From positions 23,523 to 87,522 of the forward strand of contig VCMS01000234.1 in assembly GCA_022539475.1 (NCBI GenBank): 64,000 bases of DNA, written 5' to 3'. This document shows, piece by piece, positions 22,105 to 34,096 of this stretch. How positions within the stretch are numbered: position 1 is the first letter of the stretch; each line of letters opens with the position of its first letter. The notes beneath the pieces were generated by a model that searched no databases, was not told where the DNA came from, and saw nothing but the letters and a program-made list of their open reading frames with translations. The position numbers and the translations under genes were made by a program. The stretch is from Gracilaria domingensis. Its lineage: Eukaryota; Rhodophyta; Florideophyceae; Gracilariales; Gracilariaceae.

Positions 22105-23366
22105 GTGTCAGACAGGCGCCCAAAACCGGGTTCTTTCGTACCGATCAAGCCGGAGAAACTCATCCGGGAGCAGCACACGCACCGTTTTTGTACGGAGATT
22201 CGTAGCCGTCTGAGCGGCGTAGCACGACTCCCCTTCGTCGAGAACGACCAAGGATTCTTCATCCGAACTGTCTGGCGCAGGCCACAGATTGTGGTTCCTC
22301 ACTCACTTCAGTCACGAGTACTGCATCTGTCGCACTATGTCAAGCTCTCAGCCCACCCTGGTGGCAGGAAGTTGTACTACACCTTGAGAAAGGACTTCTA
22401 TTGGCCAGCGATGGCTTTCGATGCGTATGTTACTGTTCGTGGATGTTCTGATTGCGCAAAGAACCGCGTTAAACTGCGGAAGTACTCCAAGAAGTTGGTA
22501 CTTTTTCCTGCTAGGGCTCCACTGAAGTTCGTGGCTATTGACTTGCTCGGTGAGTTTATTCGCACCCGTCAGGGAAACCCGTTTCTACTAGTGATCACCG
22601 ATCGCTTTTCTAAGCTGTTATGAAACAGGTTACCGCCAGTGCGGTCGCCAAAGCTTTCGTTACACACTGGGTTTTTGTCTACGGACCGCCTATTGATTTG
22701 TTATCGGATAATGGACCGCAGTTTGCGGCTAAGTTCTTTCAAGACGTCTGCCGCATCTTGCGGATCTAAAACTGGTTCACGAGAACATATCATCCCCAGA
22801 GTAATGGGCAAGGTGAACGCTTTAACCGCACAATGCTCAATGCATTACGGACATTCGTTGCCGGGCATCCGTCGGAATGGGATCAATACACCGATGCGGT
22901 GACATATGCCTACAATACGCAGGTTCATCGCACTACTCAGATCTCGCCGTTCGAGCTTGTGCTATCAGGCGTTCCACCGTCGGTGGTCATCGAGCCACAG
23001 CCAATTCTGGATAAGTTTCCCTCGCCCCGCCTACATAGGGACGCGTGGAAGAGCTGGCTCATGAACATCATTCCTACGGGTAAGCACAATATTTCTAAGG
23101 CACAGGCCGCCTACAAGCGAGATTTCGACGCAAGAGTGCGCAAACATGCTCCTCAGATTAGGGAAGGTAGCTATGTCTTCATACGAAAGGAATACTACAA
23201 TCTCGATAAGGAGAAGCGCCACAAGCTTTCTCCTATCGCGGATGTTCCCTACCGGGTCCTTTCAGTTACCGACACTACGGTTGTCCTTGACATCAAGGTA
23301 GAGTACGAGCGTTTTCCGCGGGATCGCGTAACGCCTGTGCCAACGCCTGCTTCTCAGAAAACGTAA
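22105..23366 (+). pseudogene. E1 integrase
   Basis: The zinc-binding HHCC domain is visible as HYVKLSAHPGG...CSDCAKN, then the catalytic core with VAIDLLGEF (first Asp), LSDNGPQF (second Asp) and GERFNRT (Glu). The frame breaks near 22620 and again near 22770, so the core is split across frames. The C-terminal part (22833-23366) includes AYNTQVHRTTQISPFELV and a GPY/F-like SPIADVPYRVLSV module typical of Ty3/Gypsy integrases. It would join element cDNA to host chromosomes. Confidence 0.93.
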
Positions 23367-24905
23367 CCGGAAACGCCGGACACCGCTACGCCTAGTGTTG
23401 AACCAGCCGCTGAAGCAGAAGCGGGCACTTCATTGTCAATATTGCCCCATCCCAACCGCGGACTTGCTGATTTGCCGGATAAGCCGGAATCCTACCAGTC
23501 AGTCTCTGCTGTCGCTCACGTACGCACGCGGATACTGGCCCCTCCGGGGATACTAACCACCGCCCCCGACGCTCCAACTAAGAAGGGGGAGGAGTCAGAT
23601 CGTTCTTCGTCGTTGTCACCATCGTCGACGGAATTGCCCTCCCAGGCCTCTGTCCCGCCGCAGCACGCGCTGACGCAGGAGAAACAGCCGGAGATCCGGA
23701 GCGAAGAGCCTGACCCGAAATTATCGCGGAAGCCTGAGGAGGAACGCAACACTTCGGTGGAGCACGAAGCCGGAAATCCGTAAGAACACCACGATGTAGC
23801 TGCTGCAGAAGCCGACGCTTGGCCCGCGGATAGCACTGTACGGCCGTCACAGACGGAAGGACAAGAACCTGCCCCAGCCGTGCAGCGTGAGATCGGCACG
23901 CCGGAAAAGAGTGTCGCAAACACCGCAACAGCCGCGTCGAATGCAGAGAATACACCCGTGCCGCAGTCGGAGCCCGCGAGCGGGGACGCAAATGCATCAA
24001 GGAAAGCCGAAAGTCCGGAAGGAAAATTAGTCGAAAGAGACCGTGCTGTTACGGCAGACCCGACTTCGGGAGATCTCAGTGAAGCATCGAGTGATGAAGC
24101 CGTTGAAAACACGGAGGAAACCGCCGATGTGGCGAGCCGATACGCCACAGTAAGTGGGAAGCAGCACAACGCTGCACACGTGCGCACATTGCGCCAAGTG
24201 TCTGGCTTCGCCGGCGATCCGCCTCCAGTGGAGGAGAACAGCACACGAACAGGGCCAGTGCCTGCTGTAAGGCTTGCGGCCGCCGAAAACAGAAATTCCG
24301 AATTCGAATCGGCAGCGCACAGCCGTGCAACGGCGCAGGCCCCTTCACCAGCAGTGAGTGGCGAAACGCCGCCACGGCGCGCACAACAGCACCACTCGCT
24401 GGCGCACCGCAAGGCGGATCGTTCAACCTCACGACGGGAGATCCCGCCGGAACGCCGGAAGCTTGCTGTTCGAGAAGACCAAAGCAAAGTCACAGCCCGA
24501 CAACTCGGGAAGGAAAGGCAGAAACCTGGAAGCCTGAATGCCAGGAACACAAAATCGTCACCAGAACCCCCTGGCGTACAGAACGCACTGCCGTCAGGAC
24601 GGAAGCCGTTTGGCTGCGACGCCCACGACGCAAAAGCAATCAACGACGCCTCAAAAGAGGGCACGACAACCCAACCGCACACTGAGCAGCGTGTCCTCGT
24701 CAGGGAGTACGTTATGGACCGTCTGATTAGTCACGGCTACGCCTCTGATGGAGAGCTATTGTATCGAGTCCGTTGGTACGGCTGTCCTCCTTCGAAGGAC
24801 ACACATGAGCCTATCGAGCATTTGCCTCGCTCTAAGGTCCGACAGTACCACCGTCGCGCACGGAGACCGATACCAGCTACGCTGGACAAAGCCCAAGTGG
24901 GTTGA
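23367..24905 (+). pseudogene. E1 linker and chromodomain
   Basis: After the integrase, about 440 codons of Pro/Ala/Glu/Ser-rich low-complexity sequence lead to a C-terminal chromodomain (about 24690-24870): REYVMDRLISHGY...LLYRVRWYGC...EPIEHLP. Chromodomains of such elements bind histone marks and steer integration. The linker is interrupted by stops near 23366 and 23783, then open from 23880 to the TGA at 24905. E2 has the same plan (55244-57256). The long open frame on the opposite strand (23516-24682) is a composition shadow. Confidence 0.88.
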
Positions 24906-24928
24906 ATACCCGCAATACGTGAGTTATG

Positions 24929-25543
24929 CCGTCTCAGACGGGATATGCCGCTTCACGTGGATGGAATTACATCATGAAAAACGTGCCGCTTTACGCGGAT
25001 GCAACGACGTTGATACTAACAAGCCGCCCTAGGCGGACGCTACTGAAAAGCACCAACATGTTGCTCTATGCGGACGGTCTCTGTGTGAACAGACAAGCCG
25101 CGAAACGCGGAAGCCACTTACAGTGGAGAAGAAGATCAAGAAGAAAGAAGCCTAATAAGAAGGAGAAGAAGCCAGGACACTGGAAGGAAGACTACTAGTC
25201 TGAAGTTTTATCGCTACGGCCGCTTCGGCGGAGGTTACCCCTCTCTCGTGGGCCATTCGAAACAGCCTCGAACGAGGTATTGCCCACTGAGAAGGGGGAG
25301 AACAAGAAGAAAAGTTTGAGCCAAGCCAGCAAGGCTGGAGAAGTTTACCTCTAACTACTGAGTCGCCCCTCATCATCGGGGTCTATTACGGACTACGGTA
25401 GCCGCCGACTGCGGAAGAGGTACAGACCGGAACGACAAGTTGGAAACTTGCATGCGTGCCGTCGAAGACGGAGGGGCGTTCGGTGTGTGGGACATCGGAA
25501 GGGGGCTCGAAATGGCAAGGTTGCCTATTGACACCGAAGGTGT
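24929..25543 (+). repeat. Array of small hairpins
   Basis: About 14 short perfect inverted repeats, most with a 4-6 bp stem and a 2-5 base loop, spaced typically 20-60 bp. Examples: CCGTC-TCA-GACGG (24929), CCGCC-CTA-GGCGG (25024), CCGCG-AAA-CGCGG (25098), CCACT-TAC-AGTGG (25114), CCTCG-AA-CGAGG (25266), CCAGC-AAG-GCTGG (25326), CAAGTT-GGA-AACTTG (25436), CCGTC-GAA-GACGG (25459), GGCAA-GG-TTGCC (25514), ACACC-GAA-GGTGT (25531). The stems differ from one another, so the structure rather than the sequence is repeated. It occupies the presumed 3' untranslated part of E1, before the polypurine tract. Confidence 0.7.
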
Positions 25544-25643
25544 TGGTGGTTCCGAACATTTCTAGGCAGACCCGTCTTGGGAGACTTCCTTATATACCTC
25601 CATCGTGAGGCGCATCGAGTCGACGGAGTCGGTGTCTCAGCCT

Positions 25644-25656
25644 GAGAGGGGGGGGA
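25644..25656 (+). other. E1 polypurine tract
   Basis: A purine run of mainly G (GAGAGGGGGGG followed by GA) directly abuts the 3' LTR, as expected of the plus-strand DNA primer. Confidence 0.9.
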
Positions 25657-26510
25657 TGTAGAGCAAAACGCCCTACAGATGGATGCACCGAGGTGTTTTT
25701 CATAGTCTGTTGATCCGTTACCGGCTTCGACACCTCATGTTATGAGAGGCTACTGTAGTAATGGCCCTATCTTGGGGTATGCCTAGGAAAGGTAGTGTTT
25801 CTGCACACCTGTGCTGAGTTGGCCCGATGCCAGGTGCGCTGTGGCAAGCCTGCTACGGTTTCACACGTGTAGGATGTTGGCCGGCAGCGCCGGATAGTTA
25901 GATATTTCTACTTGATATTTTCAAGTGCCCTATATAGGTGGCGGCACTTACCGCCACTGTACTGGAAGTAAACCTCAAGGAGGCTTCTGGCTCTGACTTT
26001 CTTTCCGCTTGTGAACGGTATTCGTCCCTAATCGGTCAAGCCACCACAATTCCGTGCTAGTCATCCGACCTCTACCACTGAGGAGTTCTAGACCGTCGTT
26101 ACGGGACCTCTTTTTGTTTCTTTGTTATTATTTCCGTCATACGGCTCTCGTTTCTCTGCCCTGTTACACAGGTTTTTGCCCACTAGTCTCGGGACTTATT
26201 CCCGTTTATCACGAGTCATTGCTCCGCAGTGCGGCTCGTTTGCTGATCACCTGTTGCCCCCTAACGTTAGGCTGGATACCTCCACTCACTGTGGCTCGCC
26301 GGAACATCTGGATACCTGCGCCGATTCTTCCCCCTTTCCTCTGGCTGCACGATCAGATCGGGCCTCCTGGATTTACACCCGGCATCGCGCTGGTCATATC
26401 AGAGGGTTCTGCTGCTGCATCTACCTCTGTAGAGAGCAGGATTCGAACACCCTCTCGGTGCGCTTTCCGCGACGCGGCTCTTGTTTGCCCATTCGTGGGA
26501 TTGCACCACT
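25657..26510 (+). repeat. E1 3' LTR
   Basis: It is 854 bp, the same length as the 5' LTR. Its last base is T instead of A (CACCACT), and it is followed by the target duplication ATATC. It has lost the perfect form of the CCGTGGCA hairpin seen in the 5' LTR. Confidence 0.95.
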
Positions 26511-26515
26511 ATATC

Positions 26516-26974
26516 TATTGTTCTTTCTAGAACTTGTTTACGGGAAGTAACAGTTGCAATGCGTCAAGTTTGGTCTCGACGAAAGCTTCGTCGTCAGCTA
26601 CTGTATGTTGAGTTAAGGTTACGATCTAATTCTATCTCAACGTTTCTTTTAAGATGTAGATTGGTGCGCAATATACACTCGTGGTGCGTCATGTATGTTG
26701 AGATTGATTTCAGATCCTTACGAGATATAGGTTATCAACCTGAGATGTGTCCCATTTGTTTGATAATGGATATTTCTTCAACAATATGAACACATATGTG
26801 AAATCTGGCGTTGTGAAACGTTCTTTCCGTCGTAATTTGTGATATAACGAAGTAGAATCACTTTCTCTATATATATGTGAAAGCCAAACTGCAAGAGATT
26901 TTTCACATCACCGTTCAACCTCTGCTCAGTTTCAGAGTTGCAATCTTATTTTCGTCCTCCGTCGAAGACAAATC
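26516..26974. other. Spacer after E1
   Basis: No gene recognised. TGTATGTTGAG-like words recur at about 26604 and 26692. Confidence 0.35.
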
Positions 26975-27852
26975 ATGCCTCTCAAGCGTCTAGTACCACG
27001 CTTTACCGAAAACTCAGAAGCGGTAAAACGTCTTCCAACAATGTTCCGAAATGGAGAGTTGACGAGCGAGGAGAATGCAACTGAAGTGTACCATATGGGT
27101 CCAATTTTTAAACTATTCAAGCTCCAAATATTTCGCTTACGGTTTAAAATAATTCGTGATGAAATAATGAACTTCTGTCGTACGTACTCCAACAGTTTTT
27201 GAGTAACGACATCCTTTTGTTGCCGACCATTCTACAGAGAATAATGTTTCCCAGGTTATACCAAGAAGAACGGAAGACATCGATACTGTTCCAGTTGTTA
27301 CTGGTAGTAGTAAATGGAATACGGGAGAAATGGATCAAGCAGTGCTTGTCACTGAAGGAATAGAGAAGAACATTGTAGAAGACCCGAAGGAATTTAAACC
27401 CATTATACTAACGTCTCTCTGGGAACACAAGAAAACTACGGTACAATATCTTTCACTTGCCATTTTATTTCCTCCTAGTATCCAAGACGAATATCTGGTT
27501 TCTCGGGTTCTCAAAGATGGGACTGTGTTTAAACTCACTGTACAATGGCCGGATCCAATGGTCGATATGAGTATGTTGCACAAAAAGTGGCTTTCGAGGC
27601 AGTTTCAAGCAATGTTATCATACCATCCGATGACACTTGGCTTTAAAAGGTCTTTGAAATTGCTTCGCGAATCGGCAAATGACCTAGTGTACTCCGTTTG
27701 CAAGATTTCTCCCTTTTATGGTAGAAACACATATTCCAAGAACAGAACTTCTGGACTTCTCAGATGGATCAAGCGTCTTCCCCGTTGACTTGAAGGGTCT
27801 TGATGATTGGTATACAACGTCTGAAAACATTGTTCGCACTAAAGTTCTTTAA
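26975..27852 (+). pseudogene. Unknown protein, frameshifted
   Basis: I do not recognise the family. Three consecutive open segments on the plus strand look like one protein broken by two frameshifts. The first (26975-27202) begins MPLKRLVPRF. The middle (about 27212-27700) contains EFKPIILTSLWEHKK, then DGTVFKLTVQWPDP, then an SFRR-like helical block. The third continues in another frame to a stop at 27852, with VFPVDLKGLDDWY. The middle segment has the strongest protein-like character, with alternating hydrophobic and charged residues. Without repair it would make about 150 residues. Both breaks could be real or sequencing errors. There is no neighbour that suggests a function. Confidence 0.35.
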
Positions 27853-28283
27853 GAAGTTTAGAAAAATTGTTCTGGGTCTTTTGGTCGCTTTTATTGTGTG
27901 TTATCGTACATTTTGCGTTTACAAATAAATTCCTTCTTGTTGAATCGCTATTTCCATATAACATACTTTCTAGTTGCAGACTTTCGAATTCTATATATAC
28001 GTTTCTTTTTTTATTACTTTTCCCGCATCCCCCAGTAGTCAATTTGATAACGTCTCGTGATGTATCAAATTATATTGCTCAATTGATGTTAAGTAGTTTT
28101 AAAATAAATGGCTGAACGAAGTAAAAGTTTGAAGAAACAAAGACTTCTAGAGTGCGAACTAATTTGCTTAAGTAAAAAGTATTTGTGCTCATAGAGAACG
28201 GATAGCTTTAAAATGAATGCATAAGAGCGCTTCTGAAGCCGATATAAACTCCTGACGTGTTTAGGCAGAAAAACATTTATTAA
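27853..28283. other. AT-rich spacer
   Basis: No gene recognised between the broken gene and element X copy 2. Confidence 0.4.
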
Positions 28284-29215
28284 TGTGGACGCCATTTTTC
28301 GTAACCAAACAGAACGGCGCGGGTGGTGACAAACCCAAGGAGAGCAACACAACAAAGGCCCGAGAGTACCAGCCTAAACGGCGAAAAATAATACGGTAGC
28401 TGAGCGATAAACGCAACAGCCGAACAACAGAACTGAAGCCACACGGCCTGTCTCAATGTTCACGTCGAGACCAACAATTGACGACAGAGACGCTATTAGA
28501 TGCAACGCACGTCCCAAGTTCGGGGTAGAACGAAGGCGTCGGTACGATGAGAACCGTCGTAGTGTGCACACGAGCCCAAGGAGGGCAACACACTACAACT
28601 TTAGGAAGGGAAGGGGGGCGGGAGGTAGAGCCGCCCGTAGAGAGAAAGAAAAAATGGAAGGGAGAGAAGGTTGATGGAAGAGAAGCACAGACCGTGCTAA
28701 AGGGAGGTGGGGATGTCAAAGAAGAGGGTCGACGACGGAGATGGAAAGGGATGGGAGAGGGTTGGAGGGTCTTCGTGACGGAAGAAGCGGTCTGCCCGAG
28801 TTAAGTGGGCTGCGAAGCCTCGAATTCGGGGGCTTATGTCTACAATTTTTGTGGTTTGCATACCCTAAGTTGTAACTTGCTCACCGTCTAGTCATAAATA
28901 CCCTAGTGTTGCTCACCATCTATAGCATGTAGTGATGTCGACGTACGATCCTCTATTATGTGTTTCGATGGTTGGCCGTTGGTGATCTGGTGCTTCAGTC
29001 ATGTGGGGGAGTGTCTTGGGCATTGTCACATTGGGGTGTTAATTTGTTCGTCCGTGCTACCAGATGCCATCTTGAGGTCGCGGGCGAAGCTCTGTTCTTC
29101 TCCTCTTGTTCTGCAGCGGTGTATATCCTTGGCGGTTATTGTCAACTCTGAAGGTCCTGTTTGCTTTATGGTGACTCGCCTTGTTCATCAGGATTTAAGG
29201 ACTCCGATCGAAGCC

Positions 29216-29614
29216 ATGTCGTTGGTCACGCCAAACGTTGAAGCATCCGTTGCTAAAGCCGTCACTGTCGACCCCGATTACCTCCGTCTGGCTGGCAGCT
29301 CTCCGATAGGTGACGAAGTTTCAGAGGTCATGGATCGCTTCTCGTCTTCATACGGGGCGGTTCCGGACATCACTTGGTCGCCAGTGCTAATGGGTGAATT
29401 TGAAGCAATACTGCGTGACGTCGCGGGAGGGGTCGTCTCCTTCGATTCCGTTGATAATGTGCTGGGCATCCTGGTCAGCCGTCTGCCAACTGTCTTTCCC
29501 CGGGGGGTGTTGCTGGGGTTGCGGGTGTCGTTCAGCGTGTCAGTCGGAATCCAGGTCCCCGAAGGTGACATCATGCGCTTGGTGAGGCTCCTTAAGTCTC
29601 GCATCATCGAATAG
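29216..29614 (+). CDS. Element X ORF1, copy 2
   Basis: 132 codons, the same length as ORF1 of copy 1, colinear without gaps. The frame is open from an ATG at 28958, and the upstream part is also similar between copies (for example VLQRCISL and NSEGPV), so the protein may be up to 218 residues. A Ser-rich acidic part is followed by hydrophobic segments (VVSFDSVDNVLGILVSRL) and a basic C-terminus. No known domain, and function is unknown. Conservation of frame in both copies argues that it was once translated. Confidence 0.5.
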   Translation: MSLVTPNVEASVAKAVTVDPDYLRLAGSSPIGDEVSEVMDRFSSSYGAVPDITWSPVLMGEFEAILRDVAGGVVSFDSVDNVLGILVSRLPTVFPRGVLLGLRVSFSVSVGIQVPEGDIMRLVRLLKSRIIE

Positions 29615-29857
29615 ATTGAATAGTCACTCCGTGTACTCGTTCATCCCTCGCCGGGGTGGTTCGGTAGACGAAGGCTTCGGGTATAGATGCGTTAAGGTGG
29701 CCTTCATTTGTGACGAGCTTCTCCTGAGACAGCATGCTAACGAGGTCCTGGGTTCGTCGTGGATAATGCCTACTTAAGGGCTTCTCGCTGGCTTTACTAT
29801 ATGAGTGACATATTGCTTGGACCAGTTTGGGCATCGCATCGGTCGTTCCAACTCACC

Positions 29858-31158
29858 ATGAGTGACAAGAAGCTGACCGTAACCGAAAAAATCGCAGCGA
29901 TGACGGACGACACTAGTCCTGCTGCCTCCAGTCCGGAACCACCACCACCGCCAGAGGAAAGTGTTTTGGATTTGGAAGCAGTCGAAACTGCCAACGAAGC
30001 CGATACCTCGAATCGAGATGAGGACGACTATGCTTCTAGAACGACCTCTAACAGTGGCTTATATGACGTCGAAGTGGAGCTTTCGATTGACACGATGATA
30101 CGTGTGACTATGTTGCTTCACCGGTTGGCGAAAGGTACCGTCGAGGCGTCTGCAGAGTTACGCAAGTGCTTGCGCGAGGTCTCTTACAAGTATCTCCTTG
30201 GATTGTATTATGGGATCTCATTCGTACTTGCCGCTCGTTGTAGAGAAAAACGCCGTACAGATGGATGCACCGAGGTGTTTTTCATAGTCTGTTGATCCGT
30301 TACCGGCTTCGACACCTCATGCTATGAAAGGTTACCGTAGTAATGGCCCTATCTTGGGGTATGCCTAGGAAAGGTAGTGTTTCTGCACACCTGTGCTGAG
30401 TTGGCCCGATGCGGGGTGCGCCGTGGCAAGCCTGCCACGGTTTCACACGTGTAGGATGTTGGCCGGCAGCGCCGGATAGTTCGACATTTCTACTTGATAT
30501 TTTCAAGTGCCCTATATAGGTGGCGGCACTTGCCGCCACTGCACTGGAAGTAAACCTCAAGGAGGCTTCTGGCTCTGACTTTCTTGCGGCTTGTGAACGG
30601 TCTTTGTCCCTAATCGGTCAACCCGGCACAATTCCGTGCTAGTCATCCGACCTCTACCACTGAGGAGTTCTAGACCGTCGTTACAGTATTTTTTCTCTTG
30701 TTTTATTGTTATTATATCTGTCATCCGGTTTTCTCGCTCTGCGCGGTTAAACAGGTTTGACCCACATTGTCTGGGAATATTTCGCGATCTCTCCAGTCAG
30801 TGCACAGCTGCGCGGCTCGGTGGTTGCTCGTTTTGCCCAACACCGTTGGTTAGGATATCTCCACTGGCTGTGGCTCGCAGGAGCTACCAGGATTCCACGC
30901 CGTTTATACTTACCCCAACTCTGGCTGCACGTCCAGGACGGGGCTGCCCGGATTTACGCCCGGCCTGTGTGAGCCCTACCGCGGGGTTCTACCATCGACC
31001 CTATCCCTATAGAAAGCGGGGCTGAAAAACCTTGTAGGTGCGCTTATCGCGACGCGGTCCTTGTTTGCGAACTCGTCGGATTGCAAAACACTCGTCAGCA
31101 CGAAGATCTAAACCTTCTTTGCTTTCTTCTGAACGACCTTGATGCGCTGCTTCAGTGA
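29858..31158 (+). pseudogene. Element X ORF2, copy 2 (split by solo LTR)
   Basis: ORF2 starts at ATG 29858 (MSDKKLTVTEKIAAM). It has a Pro/Glu/Asp-rich N-terminal half and a helical C-terminal half (SIDTMIRVTMLLHRL, then LGLYYGISFVLAAR). The solo LTR enters after codon 127, at 30238. After the LTR and the repeated CTCGT, the frame resumes at 31096 and runs 20 more codons to a TGA at 31156-31158. The original product would be 147 residues. Unknown function; no match to a domain I know. Confidence 0.5.
30239..31090 (+). mobile_element. Solo LTR of the E1 family
   Basis: 852 bp, from TGTAGAG to GCAAAACA, flanked by the perfect duplication CTCGT (30234-30238 and 31091-31095). It aligns throughout with the E1 LTRs, including the TATA box (30512-30520) and the CCGTGGCA hairpin, and ends at the same place as they do. 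It is inserted within ORF2 of element X. Confidence 0.93.
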
Positions 31159-31339
31159 CGATAGACGCGATGTATTGCAAGTTATGCGTTTAAATTTGGC
31201 GTATTCATAAAATGCGTGTGCTTTGTGGTGTCTTTCTTTTGGCCCAGCAGCGCCTTCCAAGGCATTTGTGCCATCTAGTTTATACAAACGGGTGGCCGCA
31301 AGCAGCTTGTGAGTAGCGTTACGGTTGACGGCGGGCGTG

Positions 31340-31850
31340 AGGTGGCTTTGCACGGTCAACAGGCGACGCGCAGCAGGGACACGAGGCAACCGCCAAAGTC
31401 ATAATGCGCGGCTTTCAGCAGCGCGGCTATGGCGATGGCGGCTCTCTAATTCGTTTCTGAGACGTCGCGTCAGGGAGGCTCGTGCGGGCACCAAATTGGC
31501 TCTGCAGCGTCGGAACAGGGCGACGCAAAGTGCATTCTACCTCGTTGGTAGCCTCGTCCCAGCGCAGCGCAACACGTGGCTTGATTGTTCTCCGGCGTGG
31601 CAGTAAGGCGGCGCCACACGCATTATGTTTTTTTTTGCAACCTCGTGGCAGGGCGGGGCCACGCGCGTTCCAATTTTTTTACGTCGCGTCGGCGCGGTGC
31701 GGCGTCCAGTTTGATTTTTTTGCGGATTCGCGTCATGGCTGCGCGACGTGTGGTTCAATCTGTTTTGCTCCGTTGCGCTGAAGCCAGGCGAGGCGTAGTT
31801 TCAGGCTTTATATCGTTGTCATGCCAGCGTGGCGCAACGTGTGCTTTTGG
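31340..31850. repeat. GC-rich degenerate tandem repeats
   Basis: Repeating units with a GGCGCxACG core and T-runs (TTTTTTT), spaced about 40-60 bp. They lie at the right end of element X copy 2, as 8790-9010 does at copy 1, so they may belong to the element. Confidence 0.45.
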
Positions 31851-32214
31851 GGGGAGAAGGGACAAAAAAAAGCGCAGATTTCATGCTGCGTTTCGTTTAT
31901 CTTGTATCGGAGATATGACCAAAAGTGTCCAGAATTGGCCCCGAACATCTATTGCAATCCGTTTCCCCTATGACACGTCTGGCGTGATCAGATCGGTTTC
32001 CACAATTAACCTCTCGGATTGAACGATTCATAGAAACACAATATGGTACAGGAAGTAAAACTTGACCGATCACGACAAACTAGAATACAGTGCGCGACGA
32101 CTCGCAAATTGTGCAGGATGAAACAGTTTTTCATAGGCCAACCATTCTGATTTCGTAGTATTTTTTCGAAGGCCGACATTTGTGTAGTACACATTTAACC
32201 TTTTTGAGACGGTT
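31851..32214. other. Spacer, no gene seen
   Basis: No supported feature. Confidence 0.4.
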
Positions 32215-32523
32215 CGCTTATGTCTAGTGAGCTAGGCATAAGCGGGCAACATGATTGGGTAGCCGCTATAACCAATGGTTGTCAGCGTGCCACTTGTCTG
32301 CTTGGCTTATGTCTAGCTCACTAGACATAAGCGAAGAATCTTTTCAATTGGCTACAAATTCAATCGGTTTGAAATCAAACCAATAACATTGGAACTTGAG
32401 TACCACGTGTATTGCAATCAACATGGTTTGTTACACCGCTTTTTCTCATCCGCATGATCGAGTCAGTTCTTTCCTTCTCATTGGCTCTTTCTTATGTCTA
32501 CTAGACAGCTCACTAGACATAAG
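32215..32523. repeat. Three related palindromes
   Basis: CTTATGTCTAG and its complement form a palindrome at 32215-32244 (one mismatch), at 32305-32332 (perfect arms around CTCA) and at 32491-32523 (arms around a longer centre). All share the TCTAG...CTAGA core and outer CTTATG/CATAAG. They are 60-160 bp apart in otherwise ordinary sequence. Confidence 0.75.
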
Positions 32524-32847
32524 AACTTTTAGTCCCAAAAGGGTTAACCTCGTTTGTGCTACAGGCTCCGACAAATTTAATCATTTGCATGCAAACGAAA
32601 CCAAACTATTGTGCACCCACGTGTAAAACTACGTATGCTCAAAATGCATTTGTGTTTTCAGGAGTCAGCCATTGTTTTATTCAAAAGGAGCACTCCACTT
32701 CGGGGCATTGCCTTCAAGTTGACATAAAACAATATGAACTACAAGAGTTTCGCGAATTTTTCTTGAGAAGCTTGCTTCTCAAAACGCTGATTATTTTATG
32801 CTGTTTTTGTTTTTACGTGAAGCTGCACCTTCTGTGCTAGAGGTCTA
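32524..32847. other. Spacer with a hairpin
   Basis: A perfect 8-bp hairpin TTGAGAAG-CTTG-CTTCTCAA lies at about 32763-32782, roughly 70 bp past the 3' end of the dehalogenase-like gene. It could mark transcript ends. No gene seen. Confidence 0.4.

Positions 32848-34096
<1,249 letters not shown>

Larger units (their letters stand above)
16388..26510 (+). mobile_element. E1, Ty3/Gypsy chromovirus (inactive)
   Basis: A full-length LTR retrotransposon of 10.1 kb, inserted with the 5-bp duplication ATATC (16383-16387 and 26511-26515). Both LTRs are 854 bp. Order: 5' LTR, primer binding site, gag with a zinc knuckle, protease, reverse transcriptase, RNase H, integrase, long low-complexity linker, chromodomain, hairpin array, polypurine tract, 3' LTR. 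The gene order (RT-RH before IN) and the chromodomain place it in the chromovirus branch of Ty3/Gypsy. The LTRs differ at roughly 45 positions by eye (about 5%), nearly all substitutions, so the insertion is not recent. gag and pol carry stop codons and frameshifts. Confidence 0.97.
28284..31300 (+). mobile_element. Element X, copy 2
   Basis: The second copy of the unrecognised repeat at 5510-8700, with the same left end TGTGGACGCC. It holds the same leader, ORF1 and ORF2. A solo LTR (30239-31090) is inserted inside ORF2. Without it the copy is about 2.2 kb. Similarity to copy 1 fades around 31260-31300, where GC-rich repeats begin. Both copies lie on the plus strand. Confidence 0.65.

Noticed and set aside
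23516-24682. 388-codon open frame on the minus strand
   Set aside because: It lies opposite the low-complexity linker of E1 and follows its composition; no family features, and E2 has no counterpart.
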